Shown here: positions 1-33,517 of the stretch, piece after piece
Layout of the letters: each line of letters begins with the position of its first letter
How positions within the stretch are numbered: position 1 is the stretch's first letter
Notes under the pieces: generated by a model
What the model saw: the letters and a program-made list of their open reading frames with translations, nothing else
Told to the model about the DNA's origin: nothing
Database searches by the model: none
Position numbers and translations under genes: made by a program
DNA from: Cervus elaphus
Taxonomy: Eukaryota > Chordata > Mammalia > Artiodactyla > Cervidae
NCBI RefSeq assembly: GCF_910594005.1
Contig: NC_057828.1
Location: 8,506,235 to 8,570,234, forward strand
Length of the DNA: 64,000 bases
Direction of reading: 5' to 3'

Positions 1-863
1 TGTGATAAATGGCACCGAGGTAAACTGGAAAACAGACAAGATCAAGAGCCCTGGTCCTTTAAGTAACTTATGGGCAACAGCTAACTACGTCTCCTATTCC
101 AGGCAGGCTCATGGAATCTGAGAGGAAACTGTAAACCTCTCCTAGGTTAACCTGTTTGCCCACAATGTAACTAAATCATAATTTCACTATCTCCAAACTC
201 TTTAGATGTAGGTGTGCATTTTAAAAAACAAGTATAAAAAGGCATCATAGCAAAATGCTTATAGTCATGTTTCAATGCTTTACTGACAAGCCTTTCTTTC
301 TGTTATGGCCTTGCTACAGTCTATGCCAAGAAACGTGAACGGGTTAAGATGACACAAAGGCATTGCCTGAAACATTTTCTGAAAAGCATAATTCAAGAGT
401 AGGAATGCATTCATTTGAGCAGCTCTTCTGTTTATGTGGCACTTTATCTTCCTGCCCCTTTCTTCCTTTATTCTAAAGCAGCATGGGAGGGTTATTAATC
501 TCCTCTAAATTCTACCAACCAAGACTTAAACCAGCACTCCACAATTCAGTATCAATGTGATTTTTTCAAATATTCAAAGCACTGTAAACAAAACGCAAGC
601 TAAGTTTTGGAGATGGAAAATTAAAGAAATTTTTCCTACAATCAGGGAAGTTTTATAATCTTTTTAAGCTGGGTGAAATGTGCTAAATGCTAAATATCAT
701 AACTCCTAGTAAGAAAACATCCTTAGTTAATAAACTAGCTTATTCAAACCAAGTGTTTCACTTTAGACTTAATGATGTTGCTTATATATGACTTTTAAGG
801 CCTCTGACTCAAAAATCAGCTCAAAATCATAAGTCTGCTTAGAAACAAATGAAGGGTTTTAAG

Positions 864-909
864 AATCTAACATTTTCAAAAAAAAAAAAAAAATCTAACA
901 TTTTCAAAA
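864..909 (+). repeat. 18-bp direct repeat flanking a bare poly(A) tract
   Basis: AATCTAACATTTTCAAAA occurs at 864-881 and again at about 892-909, separated only by A residues. Confidence 0.8.
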
Positions 910-2046
910 GTTGCAGTAGTCATCTTTGAGCTACAAGGACAAATTTGAATACTGCATTGTACAATGAATAAAGAACAATCACATTATAGAAATAAGTAAC
1001 ATTTTGAATGCTAGGGCACAGAGCATGCTCCTAATAGTTACTGAAACGGAGTTTTACTATTAGAGAATTACCAGAATGTTGTACCACTGGATACACTATT
1101 CACTGATGGTAACTTTTAATTAAGAAGAGCTGATTGTTGGCAGCTCAAGAACTATATTTTAATGTCTGACAAGATCGTCAGAGAGGGCTAACACGTAAAC
1201 TTTTCATATTTTTAAAGTGCTGCAATAACAACAGATTTGTGTTCTCAATACATGAAAAAACATGAAAATCCTAATATATGAAAGGCCACCTGACACATAA
1301 AAGAAAAAAAAAAAAATCACTGTGCTGCTAATCTTGTATATTCCCCATTCAATTTTTTTCACCAAAGACATAGAAAAGTATGTTCAGCTAGAAGGGAACT
1401 TACAACTTTCCTGTTTTAATGCCTATACAAGATAGAAAGAGTAAGCTTAACATGCAAATTAGGCACGGGCATTTACAGGAATGTATAAATATATTAATTC
1501 ATTCCTGATTAAGATTTCACTGGGACTTGAACTTCATGGAATAATCAAGTGGTATGTCAATATTTGTTTTTGCCAACAGGGTCAAGCTGACCAGCCCCCA
1601 AACTTGCAAGGCTATCACTTGACTGTGCCCATGATCCATTCATGAGAAACAAGAAAGCAGCCATGAACTACTAACAGTAGCTGTACCACATTGATGTCTT
1701 CACATGGCTATCACATCACAAATTCCCGGGACATTAATTTTAATTTCTGAAATCACTCTATCCAGAAGTGCATTCATAGCCCTACATCTAATCTTTAAAT
1801 CCAAAGAAGAGTAAGGGAAAGAAGAGTCAGGAAAGGAGGAGTAGGGGACAGGAAAGCACAACCTTGGTTCATCTAACCTCATTTTAATAAAAAAAATTCT
1901 TGCAAGGCAGTCAAAACCTGAATGAATAGGAAGAAAGGTTTCGCTCTGCTCAAGTGCAAATGTAAGAAAAAGTTTCTTTTCATCTTGGTGCAATGTGTTA
2001 AATTTCTCAAGACTAGAATTTACGTACATTAACTAACTTCAAGTGT

Positions 2047-2180
2047 ATAGTGTTAGGCGCTCAGTCATGTCCGACTCTGCGACCCCATGGGAGCCTGCCA
2101 GGCTCCCCTTTCCATGGGATTCTCTAGGCAAGAATACTGAAATGGGTTGCCATTCCCTTCTCCATTCAGAGTACAAGTGC
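2047..2180 (-). mobile_element. Bov-tA SINE, 3' part (antisense)
   Basis: GGCGCTCAGTCATGTCCGAC through GGTTGCCATTCCCTTCTCC. Within the presumed YOD1 3'UTR. Confidence 0.85.
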
Positions 2181-3270
2181 AATTTAAAAAATCTTATAGC
2201 TTCTGTGAGGCTTACCAGCTTGAATTCTGAGTAAGTACAAGTTTAGGTTTTTAATCCTCCACAATTAAATTAAAATGTTCTGCAAACAGTGCTTCATCTT
2301 GAATATCCCATGATCAGAACATTACTTAAAAAAGTCCTATTGCTGAATTTCAGCAGCTGATTAAATAAGTCATTACTGAGAGTGACCTTTCAGTGTCCAA
2401 CTGAGGAATGCACAAACTAGTTAACAGGTATAATAAAATAGAATAAGATCCCCTAAATAAATAGTTGACACTTGTTATAAAAGCATAAGCTTAAATATGC
2501 AAACAAAAACATTTAAAATAAGCTTAATTTTATAAAATATCCAGTTCTATATCCCTCCCTTGTTAAAATTAAAATCAAATGTAGATAAAAGTATACTCAA
2601 TTTTAAAGCAACAAAATTTATGTTTGGAAACATCAATATACGCCTGGTATATAATAAATTACTCAATAAATATTTGTTGGATGAATAAACTTCTCTAAAA
2701 TTCCAGTAAGCAAGTATCAAGTTTGGCCCTTGAAATACTTAGGAAAGGAAGGCAAGGTTTATGAATAATAATGCATAAAGCTCAACTGGATTGGTGTTAC
2801 CCAGTGGTATACTCTTAACTTACAGCTTTAAATTTGTCTGGGGGAATTAAGAGATACAAAATCCTTTTAGACCAGATGACATACAGGTACAAAGAGATTT
2901 TCAATCATATTCATTTGTACACATTATGACTGCCAAACATCAAATTTCACAAGCTCATAAGCGCTATTTTAAGGCTCAGTAAAATAGAAAATTAAACACT
3001 TTTGAGTTAAACTGATGATAATAACTTATTGTTATTATCCTAAAAGTCCTATTCACACAAAACATACTCAAGAAATGTCATATAACGATTTAAAGTATAT
3101 TTTGTGATTTGCTCCTTAAAGATACTTTTCTCCTAAATTGTTTACATACTCCTTAATTTTATACGATCACTTCTACCAAGCGAAAGCCCTAAGAGGAAAT
3201 CTCAATTCTGAAACATTTGCCAAGAAGACATGCTAAAAAAGATATAAGTGCTTTAAGGTATACCATTAGG

Positions 3271-3391
3271 TTGTTTTTTTTTTTGGTCACTCCATGAAGC
3301 TTGTGGGACTTAGCTCCCCAACAAGGGAGTGAACTGTGCCCTTGGCAATGAAAGGGTAGAGTTCTTACCACTGGACTGCCAGGGAATTCCC
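3271..3391 (-). mobile_element. CHR-2-type SINE (antisense)
   Basis: T-tract, then GTGGGACTTAGCTCCCCAAC and CACTGGACTGCCAGGGAATT. ATACCATT flanks it at 3260-3267 and 3392-3399. Within the presumed YOD1 3'UTR. Confidence 0.85.
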
Positions 3392-4812
3392 ATACCATTG
3401 GTTTTCTAAGTAAGATAATAAAAAACGAGACCAAGATAACAAAACTTCACAACATTAAGCCTCTTTACATTATGTAAGATAATGCATAACAAATTATAAT
3501 TTAGCATCCCTGATCTTCAGAAGAATTAAGAGGTAGAACACTTATCTGGAAGATCTCATAGTGAAGCTAAGTTTTAGAGGGTATGCCTCGTGGATTAGCC
3601 CACCAAGCAAATGGCTACAGATCTAATACTAGTAAGAAGCAGAATTCTGAGAAGGCTGAATAAGGCAAAGATTTAAAAACTGGCATATTTTGTAAGTGAA
3701 ACAAATTCATTCAATGTTATTATCCCAGTTACTTTAAAACTCTGCAAAAGTCAACGTAAAAGATGGTGGATAAACAAAGTATTAATTTTCAGAAACATGA
3801 AATCATTTAAGAGTGGTTTGACACAGCTAGCATGAAAACAAATACTGTTTAGGTAAGCAAAAGATCTCTCAAAAACCAAATGAAAGCATGCTGTTATTAT
3901 TTTAGATGAAAAGTTATTTTAGGACTTGGAGGAAATGCTCTTAACAAAAAGCTGAGGAAATTAAATCCCTCCAAACAAATCTTTAGTTAAAAAGGCAAAA
4001 ATTGAGCACTCAAGTTTCAAGGAAGTTCAATTAAAAAAAAAAATCCTGCTTAATTTTAACGTTTTATCCAACTTGACAGATGAATAAATGAGTTGCATTA
4101 AAACATGAGGCCCATGGTCTTTTAAAGCTTCAGTAAGCTGCTCAGGCACCTCTTCCCTTGTACATTCTCTTTTATATACTAGAAATTCTTAACTGAGCAT
4201 ATAAGTTCTTGATTTTAGGTAATATTCTCAAGGAGTAGACTCATCTCTGTAAAAATTGCATGTTATCTACTTATAACAACTGGTGAAGTACACATTTATA
4301 AAGTCTACCAAATTGCAATATGAAATCAGTTTTAACAATTCTGAGTATCTTCATTTGAGGAATCAATTCATAACATAGAAACTATTAATCCACTCAGAGT
4401 TTCTAAAAAGACCCAATTACTGGAGACACTGTGGTTTATGTCCAGTGGCCTCACCTGAAGCCTTCCGCATTACCCCAAATAGGAAGTTGTTTTCTTCTAC
4501 AAGTTAATGCTGCTGGGTGCTAGTTTATAATACTAAAACTCAATCTTCAGGTCAGTGTCAGTAGGTAGCAAGGACTACCTATGCTGTCACCCAAGCAGGA
4601 CGAGGGCTGTATCACCGCTGTAGACACACATCTGTAAACTTGCACACTAATTTTAATCTTAACAAGGAATTCAGTGTCTTAGTGGTTTAAGGTTAAAAGG
4701 ATGGTTCAAGCATTGTGTTCTTTTGTTCTTAAGGGTAACAAATAGCTTATTGGAAAACCCAGAGCCTTCTGGATCTGTGAGGTAGTAGGCTTCAATCCTC
4801 ATCATGCATGGA

Positions 4813-5516
4813 TCACACTTCTCCGAAGTTGGTATGGCCTGTCTCCTTGGCATGGTCCCTTGCTTCTGCTTGTCCAGTTAATCCCTTCTGACATACCATG
4901 CATCTCAGGGTGAAGCGGTTTACATCAGTAAACTGTCTCTTCTTTCTAGCTTCATCTGCTAATTCCAGTGCTTGCACAAGAACAATATCATCATAAGAGG
5001 AGAAAATAGTCAGAGGAGGGGTGTCTGGGTCAGGGAAGACACGCTGAAGTGGATCATAGTGGATGCCATCATAAATGAGAAGGACCCTTTTGGTATATCC
5101 TGCATCTTCCCCAAAACGGTCAATTCGTACAGTCTGTGTATCCACTACACATATTTCACATTGGTAAAATTTAGACAAAATGGATATCTCAATGGCTCCG
5201 CCCCAAGTATCATCCCTTTTGATCCAGTCACAGTACTCTTCATTTGTTTTTCCCAGTATTGCCTCACTATAGAAGTCTGGATCACTTCCTACAATTTGTG
5301 CTATGAGGCGTCTCATCTCAGGGGCACAAGCTGGATTCAAGACTCCTCCTTCAACAACATAGTACACACTGGTAAAGAGACAAGAGTTGTCTGCTGGGAC
5401 CGCCATCCTGGTAAGTACAGGCAAAGTTTCCCTGACGTAACTAGGAGCACCATATTTTGTAAATGTAGGTGACGTTTTGGGCCTACTTTGGTCTTCTTCA
5501 ACGATCAGCATGTCAC
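4813..5516 (-). CDS. YOD1: YOD1 coding exon 2 (OTU domain and zinc finger)
   Basis: Encodes residues 115-348. The acceptor on the minus strand is TTTTTGACAG before GTGACATG. The open frame upstream to 5529 is intronic. It carries the whole catalytic core (Asp157, Cys160, His267) and the C2H2 finger, with no stop or frameshift. Confidence 0.96.
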
Positions 5517-7024
5517 CTGTCAAAAACAAAGCAAACTTAGAACTGCAGAGAAAGTATAGATGAAACTGCTACTGCTACTGCTAAGTCGCTTCAGTCGTGT
5601 CTGACTCTGTGTGACCCCATAGACAGCAGCCCACCAGGCTCCCCCGTCCCTGGGATTCTCCAGGCAAGAACACTGGAGTGGGTTGCCATTTCCTTCTCCA
5701 ATGCATGAAAGCGAAAACTGGGTGTTCACTAACCAAGTCTGTAAATTACAAACAGGGGGAGTTAAAGTATAAACTGGGGTTACTAGAGAGAATACAACTT
5801 TGCAAACATGTGATCAGCAATAGTTCTTGTTCCCTGAATCTTCATAAAGATGAAAACGGAACAAAGAGAAAGACATTGTACCTCATTTAGTAAAGAGGCC
5901 TGAGTTATACACTTTTATACTTACCTAAAAAGATACATTTCAAGAACAAAATTTTCTTATCCTTGCTCTCTCTGCAGTTTAAAAGCACTTCCAAAAGGTG
6001 TTTACGAAGGACTCGGCCACTAGGGGGTGCTCTCGATCTGAAATATCATATCTACCCTGTTCAAGTGTTTACAGGATCCTTGAGGCTACAGAGGAAAGCT
6101 TTTAAATACCAATATTGCTGTTCAAGTTTTAATATTGGACAGAAATAACTGCTTTCGTCTAGAACTTGAAAGCGCCTTCAGTGGATGTGTCAAAGCAAAC
6201 TCTAAAATGAGTACAACTGTCAGAGAAAGTACCAATGAAGGCGATTGTAAAAATGAACCAGGAAAGAAAAAAAAAAGTATCTTACATTCTTCAGACATAC
6301 TGTCTTCTTTCACTGATACAGGGAAAAAGAACAATCAGGACAGAGAAAACATCGCATTTTAAAAATACTTCTGTGGACGCAGAGGGAAACAAAATGAATG
6401 AGATGTTTTCAAGGCAGACCAGAAAGCAGCCAGGAAAGAGGACTCCACGGTTTTTGAGCTTCTCATAGAGATCAGGCCCTCCCTGTCTCTTTCAAACTAT
6501 ATGTGAAGTCAGGGAGTTGCTGGACACTAGTCCTGGCCTCCGTCAGAATTCTCGGTTCTTTAATTTCTCCTATTCTCGTCCCCCAAGCCGACCCCTAGAG
6601 ACCTGGCCCTGACAGCGTCCGTTCTTTCTGCCCCTCTAGGTCCTCCCAGGACCTTGCCTGGCCCAGCCTCGATTCCCGTACCTGACTGGATGGGCAAATC
6701 CCCCAGTATGGTATCCCCGTTACTGAGATCCAGGCACTCGGGCGGGTATCCGACGAGGATTCGCTGACAGCCGGGGGAGATCCCGGTGATGGCGGCAATC
6801 TGGCCCTGGAGTTCCCGCACCCGGGTCCGGCTGGACAACCCCTGCAAAACATGGGTGCCCTCCTTGGCCTTGCAGCGGAGCCGCCACATCGCGTTGGTGC
6901 GGCCGCCCACAGGGCAGACACCGGTGGGGCCAGCTTTGGTCCCGGCAGCAGGCTGGCAGACGCCGCCGGGGCAACCAGCCGCCGGGTGGACTCCAAAATG
7001 GCCACCCTTTGCCGGTGTAAACAT
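4813..7024 (-). CDS. YOD1: YOD1 ubiquitin thioesterase OTU1, two coding exons (gene-level)
   Basis: CDS is complement of 6682-7024 joined to 4813-5516, giving 348 aa, the length I recall for human YOD1. YOD1 is an OTU-family cysteine deubiquitinase that works with the p97/VCP segregase in ER-associated degradation. Visible order: a ubiquitin-like/UBX-type N-terminal domain (about residues 45-125, with RVRELQGQIAAITGI), the OTU domain (about 148-275) with catalytic Cys160 in PADNSCLFTSVYYV and the histidine motif IYDGIHYDP (His267), and a C-terminal C2H2 zinc finger (Cys320, Cys323, His336, His342). The splice is phase 1: exon 1 ends TCAG before GTACGG, and exon 2 follows ACAG, rebuilding SGDM across the junction. 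PFKFB2 lies head-to-head about 2 kb away. The start was chosen because MFTPAKG... fits the family N-terminus and gives the family length. Confidence 0.96.
5557..5713 (-). mobile_element. Bov-tA SINE in YOD1 intron
   Basis: Reads as the reverse complement of the Bov-tA consensus (GTCGCTTCAGTCGTGTCTGAC through GGTTGCCATTTCCTTCTCC). It ends about 40 bases from the YOD1 exon 2 acceptor and lies in the same sense as the gene. The left edge has a CTGCTACTGCTACTGCT tail. Confidence 0.85.
6682..7024 (-). CDS. YOD1: YOD1 coding exon 1 (ubiquitin-like domain)
   Basis: Encodes residues 1-114 plus one base of codon 115. The donor is TCAG followed by GTACGG. The exon sits inside a CpG island. The start codon directly follows a TTCTCGCG element. 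The reading frame continuing past 6682 to 6560 is intron. Confidence 0.95.
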
Positions 7025-7058
7025 CGCGAGAAGTCGTTGGTTGTACGGTTCTCGCGAT
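7023..7058. promoter_or_regulatory. inverted pair of TCTCGCGAT elements at YOD1 start
   Basis: ATCGCGAGAA at 7023-7032 and its exact reverse complement TTCTCGCGAT at 7049-7058, with a 16-base spacer. TCTCGCGAGA-type elements are a known CpG-island core promoter motif bound by BANP. The inner copy abuts the YOD1 ATG. Confidence 0.6.
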
Positions 7059-7085
7059 ACTCTTCGGCTTCTGTTCTAGCACGCT

Positions 7086-8600
7086 CTTAAAGAGACAACT
7101 AACTCCTGCCACTTCCTCGTCAGGAGGCAGAGGATGAAGGTTTATCCGTATTCCCAAAGTACGACTGGTCTTGCCACCTGTAGGGCTAGTGAGGTACCCT
7201 CCGCGTCGGAAGCATATATGCTCAAGGGAAGAGGGCGGGGGAAGGAGTTCCTGAATCGAAGCCGTTGGAATGTAACCTTGCATTTAGTTCGGAAATTATT
7301 AAATTGGGGCTTCCAAACTACGCCGGGAGAAACAAGAATCATAGTTCGGAATGCAGACGAATGCCAAGAATGGCCTGTGAGTCAAATAACCAGTTAAAGA
7401 CAAATAAGTACTCGTGACTATAGACTCGGCTGCAGCAAACATTGACTCATTGAGGTTAAGGGGCTTTTCCACCTCCAAGAGACTGTAACTTGAAAACGTC
7501 CATTGGCCACATCAGAAAGCGCAGTATGAGGTCAGCATCTGGGCAGAGGGCAATTGCTACCTTCAGGAGGTGGTGGCGGTATAAGGAGGAGGAATGAAGA
7601 CCAACGTGTGTCATTCAGATTCCGGTTCAGGCCCTAGACACACACATACCAAAAGGACTCCATTCCTGCCTTCAAAATAGCAAAGTACTCACGTAATCAG
7701 GAGAGAGGGTGGGGTGTAAAGGACACATAACCACGGAATTTCATAGCAACGTGATAATGCTAGATTATGTGACCTTTTCCAAACCTATATCCCGAGAACA
7801 AAGGACGGTGCCTCGCAAATAAGTGCTCAGTAAATACTTGCTGAATGGATGAAACAGAGCTGTATAGGCACAGAAGGGACAGCTGGGAGTTGTAAAAAGT
7901 TTCAGAGGAGATACTATTTGAGGTGTTTTGAAGGATGAATTTAATCCCCAGGTGAAAGAGGAATAAAAACATCTCTGAATTGACCTCTCTTCCAAGAAAT
8001 ACGTACGTATTGTTCTTTTTCCATCCTGGACGCAGAGCGGCAAAGCCTACACTGCGTAGAGGGGATTTATAACTACAGTCAAGCATCGAATGGGCCCTGG
8101 GGGCAACCGTGCACTTGAAATGTGCAAACTCACTAACACTGTGAAAGTTTCTGCCTCTGAATAAATTATATGGAAACAAAGCATCTTTTCAAACCTTTCA
8201 GGACCCAATTTTCTCCTGGAGCAATTTTCCTCTTTGGTTCTTCAAGATGATCATAACAACCGGTACAGCGTGGGTGGTAAACGGTAGAGTAAATAAGATG
8301 GTAAGTCCGCTGGAGTAGAGCACGGGTTCAGGGAAGACCCTGGTTCGGCGAGGAGAGTAGTTGATTTTCTTAGTTTACAGTGTTTGACCGAAGGGACTAT
8401 GCAAACATCCTAAAATGGGATCCGCTTAAGTCCTTTGGTGGTTTACTTTAGCACGTGTTAATCGCTCAGTCGAGTCCGACTCTCTGTGACCTGAAGCAAA
8501 GCACCTTCTAAAGCGTATGCTCCAGTGCTTGGATTTAACGAGATCCCGCCGGGATTCAGGAAGAACAGCGTTAATCTTCACAGCATTTTTTTTCCAGTCA
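7086..8600. other. intergenic interval YOD1-PFKFB2
   Basis: No convincing gene. An L2/MIR-type 3' tail is visible at about 7808-7853 (GTGCTCAGTAAATACTTG) and a short Bov-tA fragment at about 8452-8492. The remainder is unassigned. Confidence 0.5.
8452..8492 (-). mobile_element. short Bov-tA SINE fragment
   Basis: ATCGCTCAGTCGAGTCCGACTC matches the antisense start of Bov-tA. Only about 40 bases are recognisable. Confidence 0.5.
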
Positions 8601-8629
8601 GCAAAAAGCCACACCCCCTCAAGACGTCC

Positions 8630-8990
8630 ACTAGTTCACTCTCGCGATAGTACGGAAAAAATAGTCCGGCTTTTTATTAACCCCGCCCCCAGCCGTGCTA
8701 GTTGCCAAGCAACGGTGTAGCCAACCTCCACGGCGCCGGGAGACTCGCGAGCTCGCGCTAGTTCACCTTCACAGGTCCCTCCTCCTGACCTAGCGAGCGA
8801 CTGCGAGCCCCGCCCCCCGGAGCCCGCGGGCGCTCGATTGGCCGAGGAACCTCTCCAGGTGAGGGTTGAGGCCGGGGTGGGCGGGACCAGGCTTGGTGGG
8901 CGGGGCCGGGCCGGGCACGTGACCCGCCGGCTGCTGGTGCCCCGGACCCCGGCCCCAGAGTCGGCTCACGCCTGTTAAGCCTCAAAGGGT
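8630..8990 (+). promoter_or_regulatory. PFKFB2: PFKFB2 promoter / CpG island
   Basis: GC-rich segment with TCTCGCGAT (8640-8648), an RFX-type X-box GTTGCCAAGCAAC (8701-8713), CTCGCGAGCTCGCG (8744-8757), a reverse CCAAT box (GATTGG, about 8836), several GC boxes (GGGCGGG and CCCGCCCC) and an E-box CACGTG (8916-8921). It lies just upstream of the inferred first exon of PFKFB2. Motifs are read directly; function is inferred. Confidence 0.6.
8930..8988 (+). other. PFKFB2: inferred noncoding exon 1 of PFKFB2
   Basis: A good donor (AAAGG followed by GTAGGT) at 8989 follows the promoter motifs, and exon 2 opens with an acceptor at 10078. A 5'UTR exon here fits the known PFKFB2 gene structure. The start is approximate. 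Confidence 0.45.
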
Positions 8991-9329
8991 AGGTACTGGG
9001 GCCGCAGGCGGGAGGGGTCTTTGGGTGGACGGAGGCTGTGCAGCACCTTGAAGGGGCTTGGCAGGCGACAGGAGGGTGGCTGCCTGGACCTTGATGAGGT
9101 GCGGGAAGATGAAGCCTCGCTGTTTCGGGCAAGTCCGGGTTCCCCCCGCCCCCACCCCAGGCATTACCTGGAGGGTGTACGTTTAGGGACCCAGAGCCGC
9201 AGCTGGTGGGTGAGTTCAGAGGATGTGCGTGGTCAGTGAAAGAACTGCAGGGTCCCTGAAGCACTGGGGGTCTTTCTCACGAGTCCCTTGTCTGGGATTG
9301 CGGAGTGGACTCGGGGTTCTCCCACTCCA

Positions 9330-9990
9330 GTTAAGAGTCAGGACTTACCCCTTATGCTGCAAGTGACCTTGGGAAAGTTATTTACCACATCTAGTTACCC
9401 GGTGATTCGACTGATTCCCAGGAGATGTATGGGGAGGGGGTGCGGACCGGGGGTTGAGAGAAAGAACACCATAAGGGAAAGTGGTGACGTCCGGGGGCTG
9501 TCCCGGGTCCAGCTGCGGTTTTTCCTTTAGGGGACATGTTTGAGATGTTCCCAATTCTCTCCTTCTCCCCCGCCCCCCGAACTGAATCCTACCATTGGAC
9601 TGCAGTTGCTTTATGTTAATGAACTTGATCTATTCACAATCCACCCCACCCTCACCTGATGCCACTACTCTCCCCAGATTCTTAACCTGGAATCTGAGGT
9701 TAGGAAGGGACTTGGATAAGCCATTTAATTTGATTAACCTCAGTTTTTCGGTCTAAAATGGGGAGAAGTAGCAATGGTAGCAAAATCTGTTTTATTACAT
9801 GATTCTTGGAAGGATTGAAGGAGATAATTTATGTGAATGTAAACTCCTAAGTCAGCATTATAAATGCAAGGATCTGGTGCAACTGTTCATAGATAAGGAA
9901 ACAGGGCTGGAGATATTCATGACTTATCCTAGGGCATGTAGCTATTAACTGGGAGAAGGAGGGCTGGCTTTGACACTTGATCCAGGGTTC
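9330..9990. mobile_element. cluster of MIR SINE remnants
   Basis: MIR-like text is visible at about 9350-9400 (minus, AAGTGACCTTGGGAAAG), about 9700-9870 (minus, CCTCAGTTTTTCGGTC then AAAATGGGGAGAAGTAGC) and about 9880-9990 (plus, ATAAGGAAACAGGGCTGGAG). All are diverged. Confidence 0.55.
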
Positions 9991-10098
9991 TTTCACTTGT
10001 ACCTCAGTGGTCCTCTTTTGAGTGTTCTGAGGGTTCTTTTCTTCCTTCCCTTCTTTACATTCCTTTTGTTCCTTCCAGACATCTCCTGAAGAGTTGCC

Positions 10099-33517
<23,419 letters not shown>

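Larger units (their letters stand above)
1..4812 (-). other. YOD1: probable YOD1 3'UTR (long, AT-rich)
   Basis: No open frame of note lies here. The sequence directly follows the YOD1 stop codon on the minus strand, is AT-rich, and carries only two recognisable SINE insertions (about 2047-2180 and 3271-3391). Mammalian YOD1 mRNAs are known for a 3'UTR of several kilobases, so most of this stretch is probably UTR. The true end is not certain. A minus-strand AATAAA at 467-472 is one candidate poly(A) signal, and the UTR may also run past base 1. This is inference from position and composition only. Confidence 0.5.
6560..7085. promoter_or_regulatory. CpG island over YOD1 exon 1 and start
   Basis: GC-rich and CpG-dense by eye from about 6560 to 7080, covering YOD1 exon 1 and its presumed transcription start. 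No TATA box is evident. Composition was not computed. Confidence 0.65.

Noticed and set aside
6720..7283. 187-aa minus frame as an extended or separate gene.
   Set aside because: It overlaps YOD1 exon 1 in a different frame within a CpG island and shows no family resemblance; a shadow frame.
8758..9264. 168-aa minus frame upstream of PFKFB2.
   Set aside because: Low-complexity Pro/Gly/Arg translation of a CpG island without homologues or splice logic.
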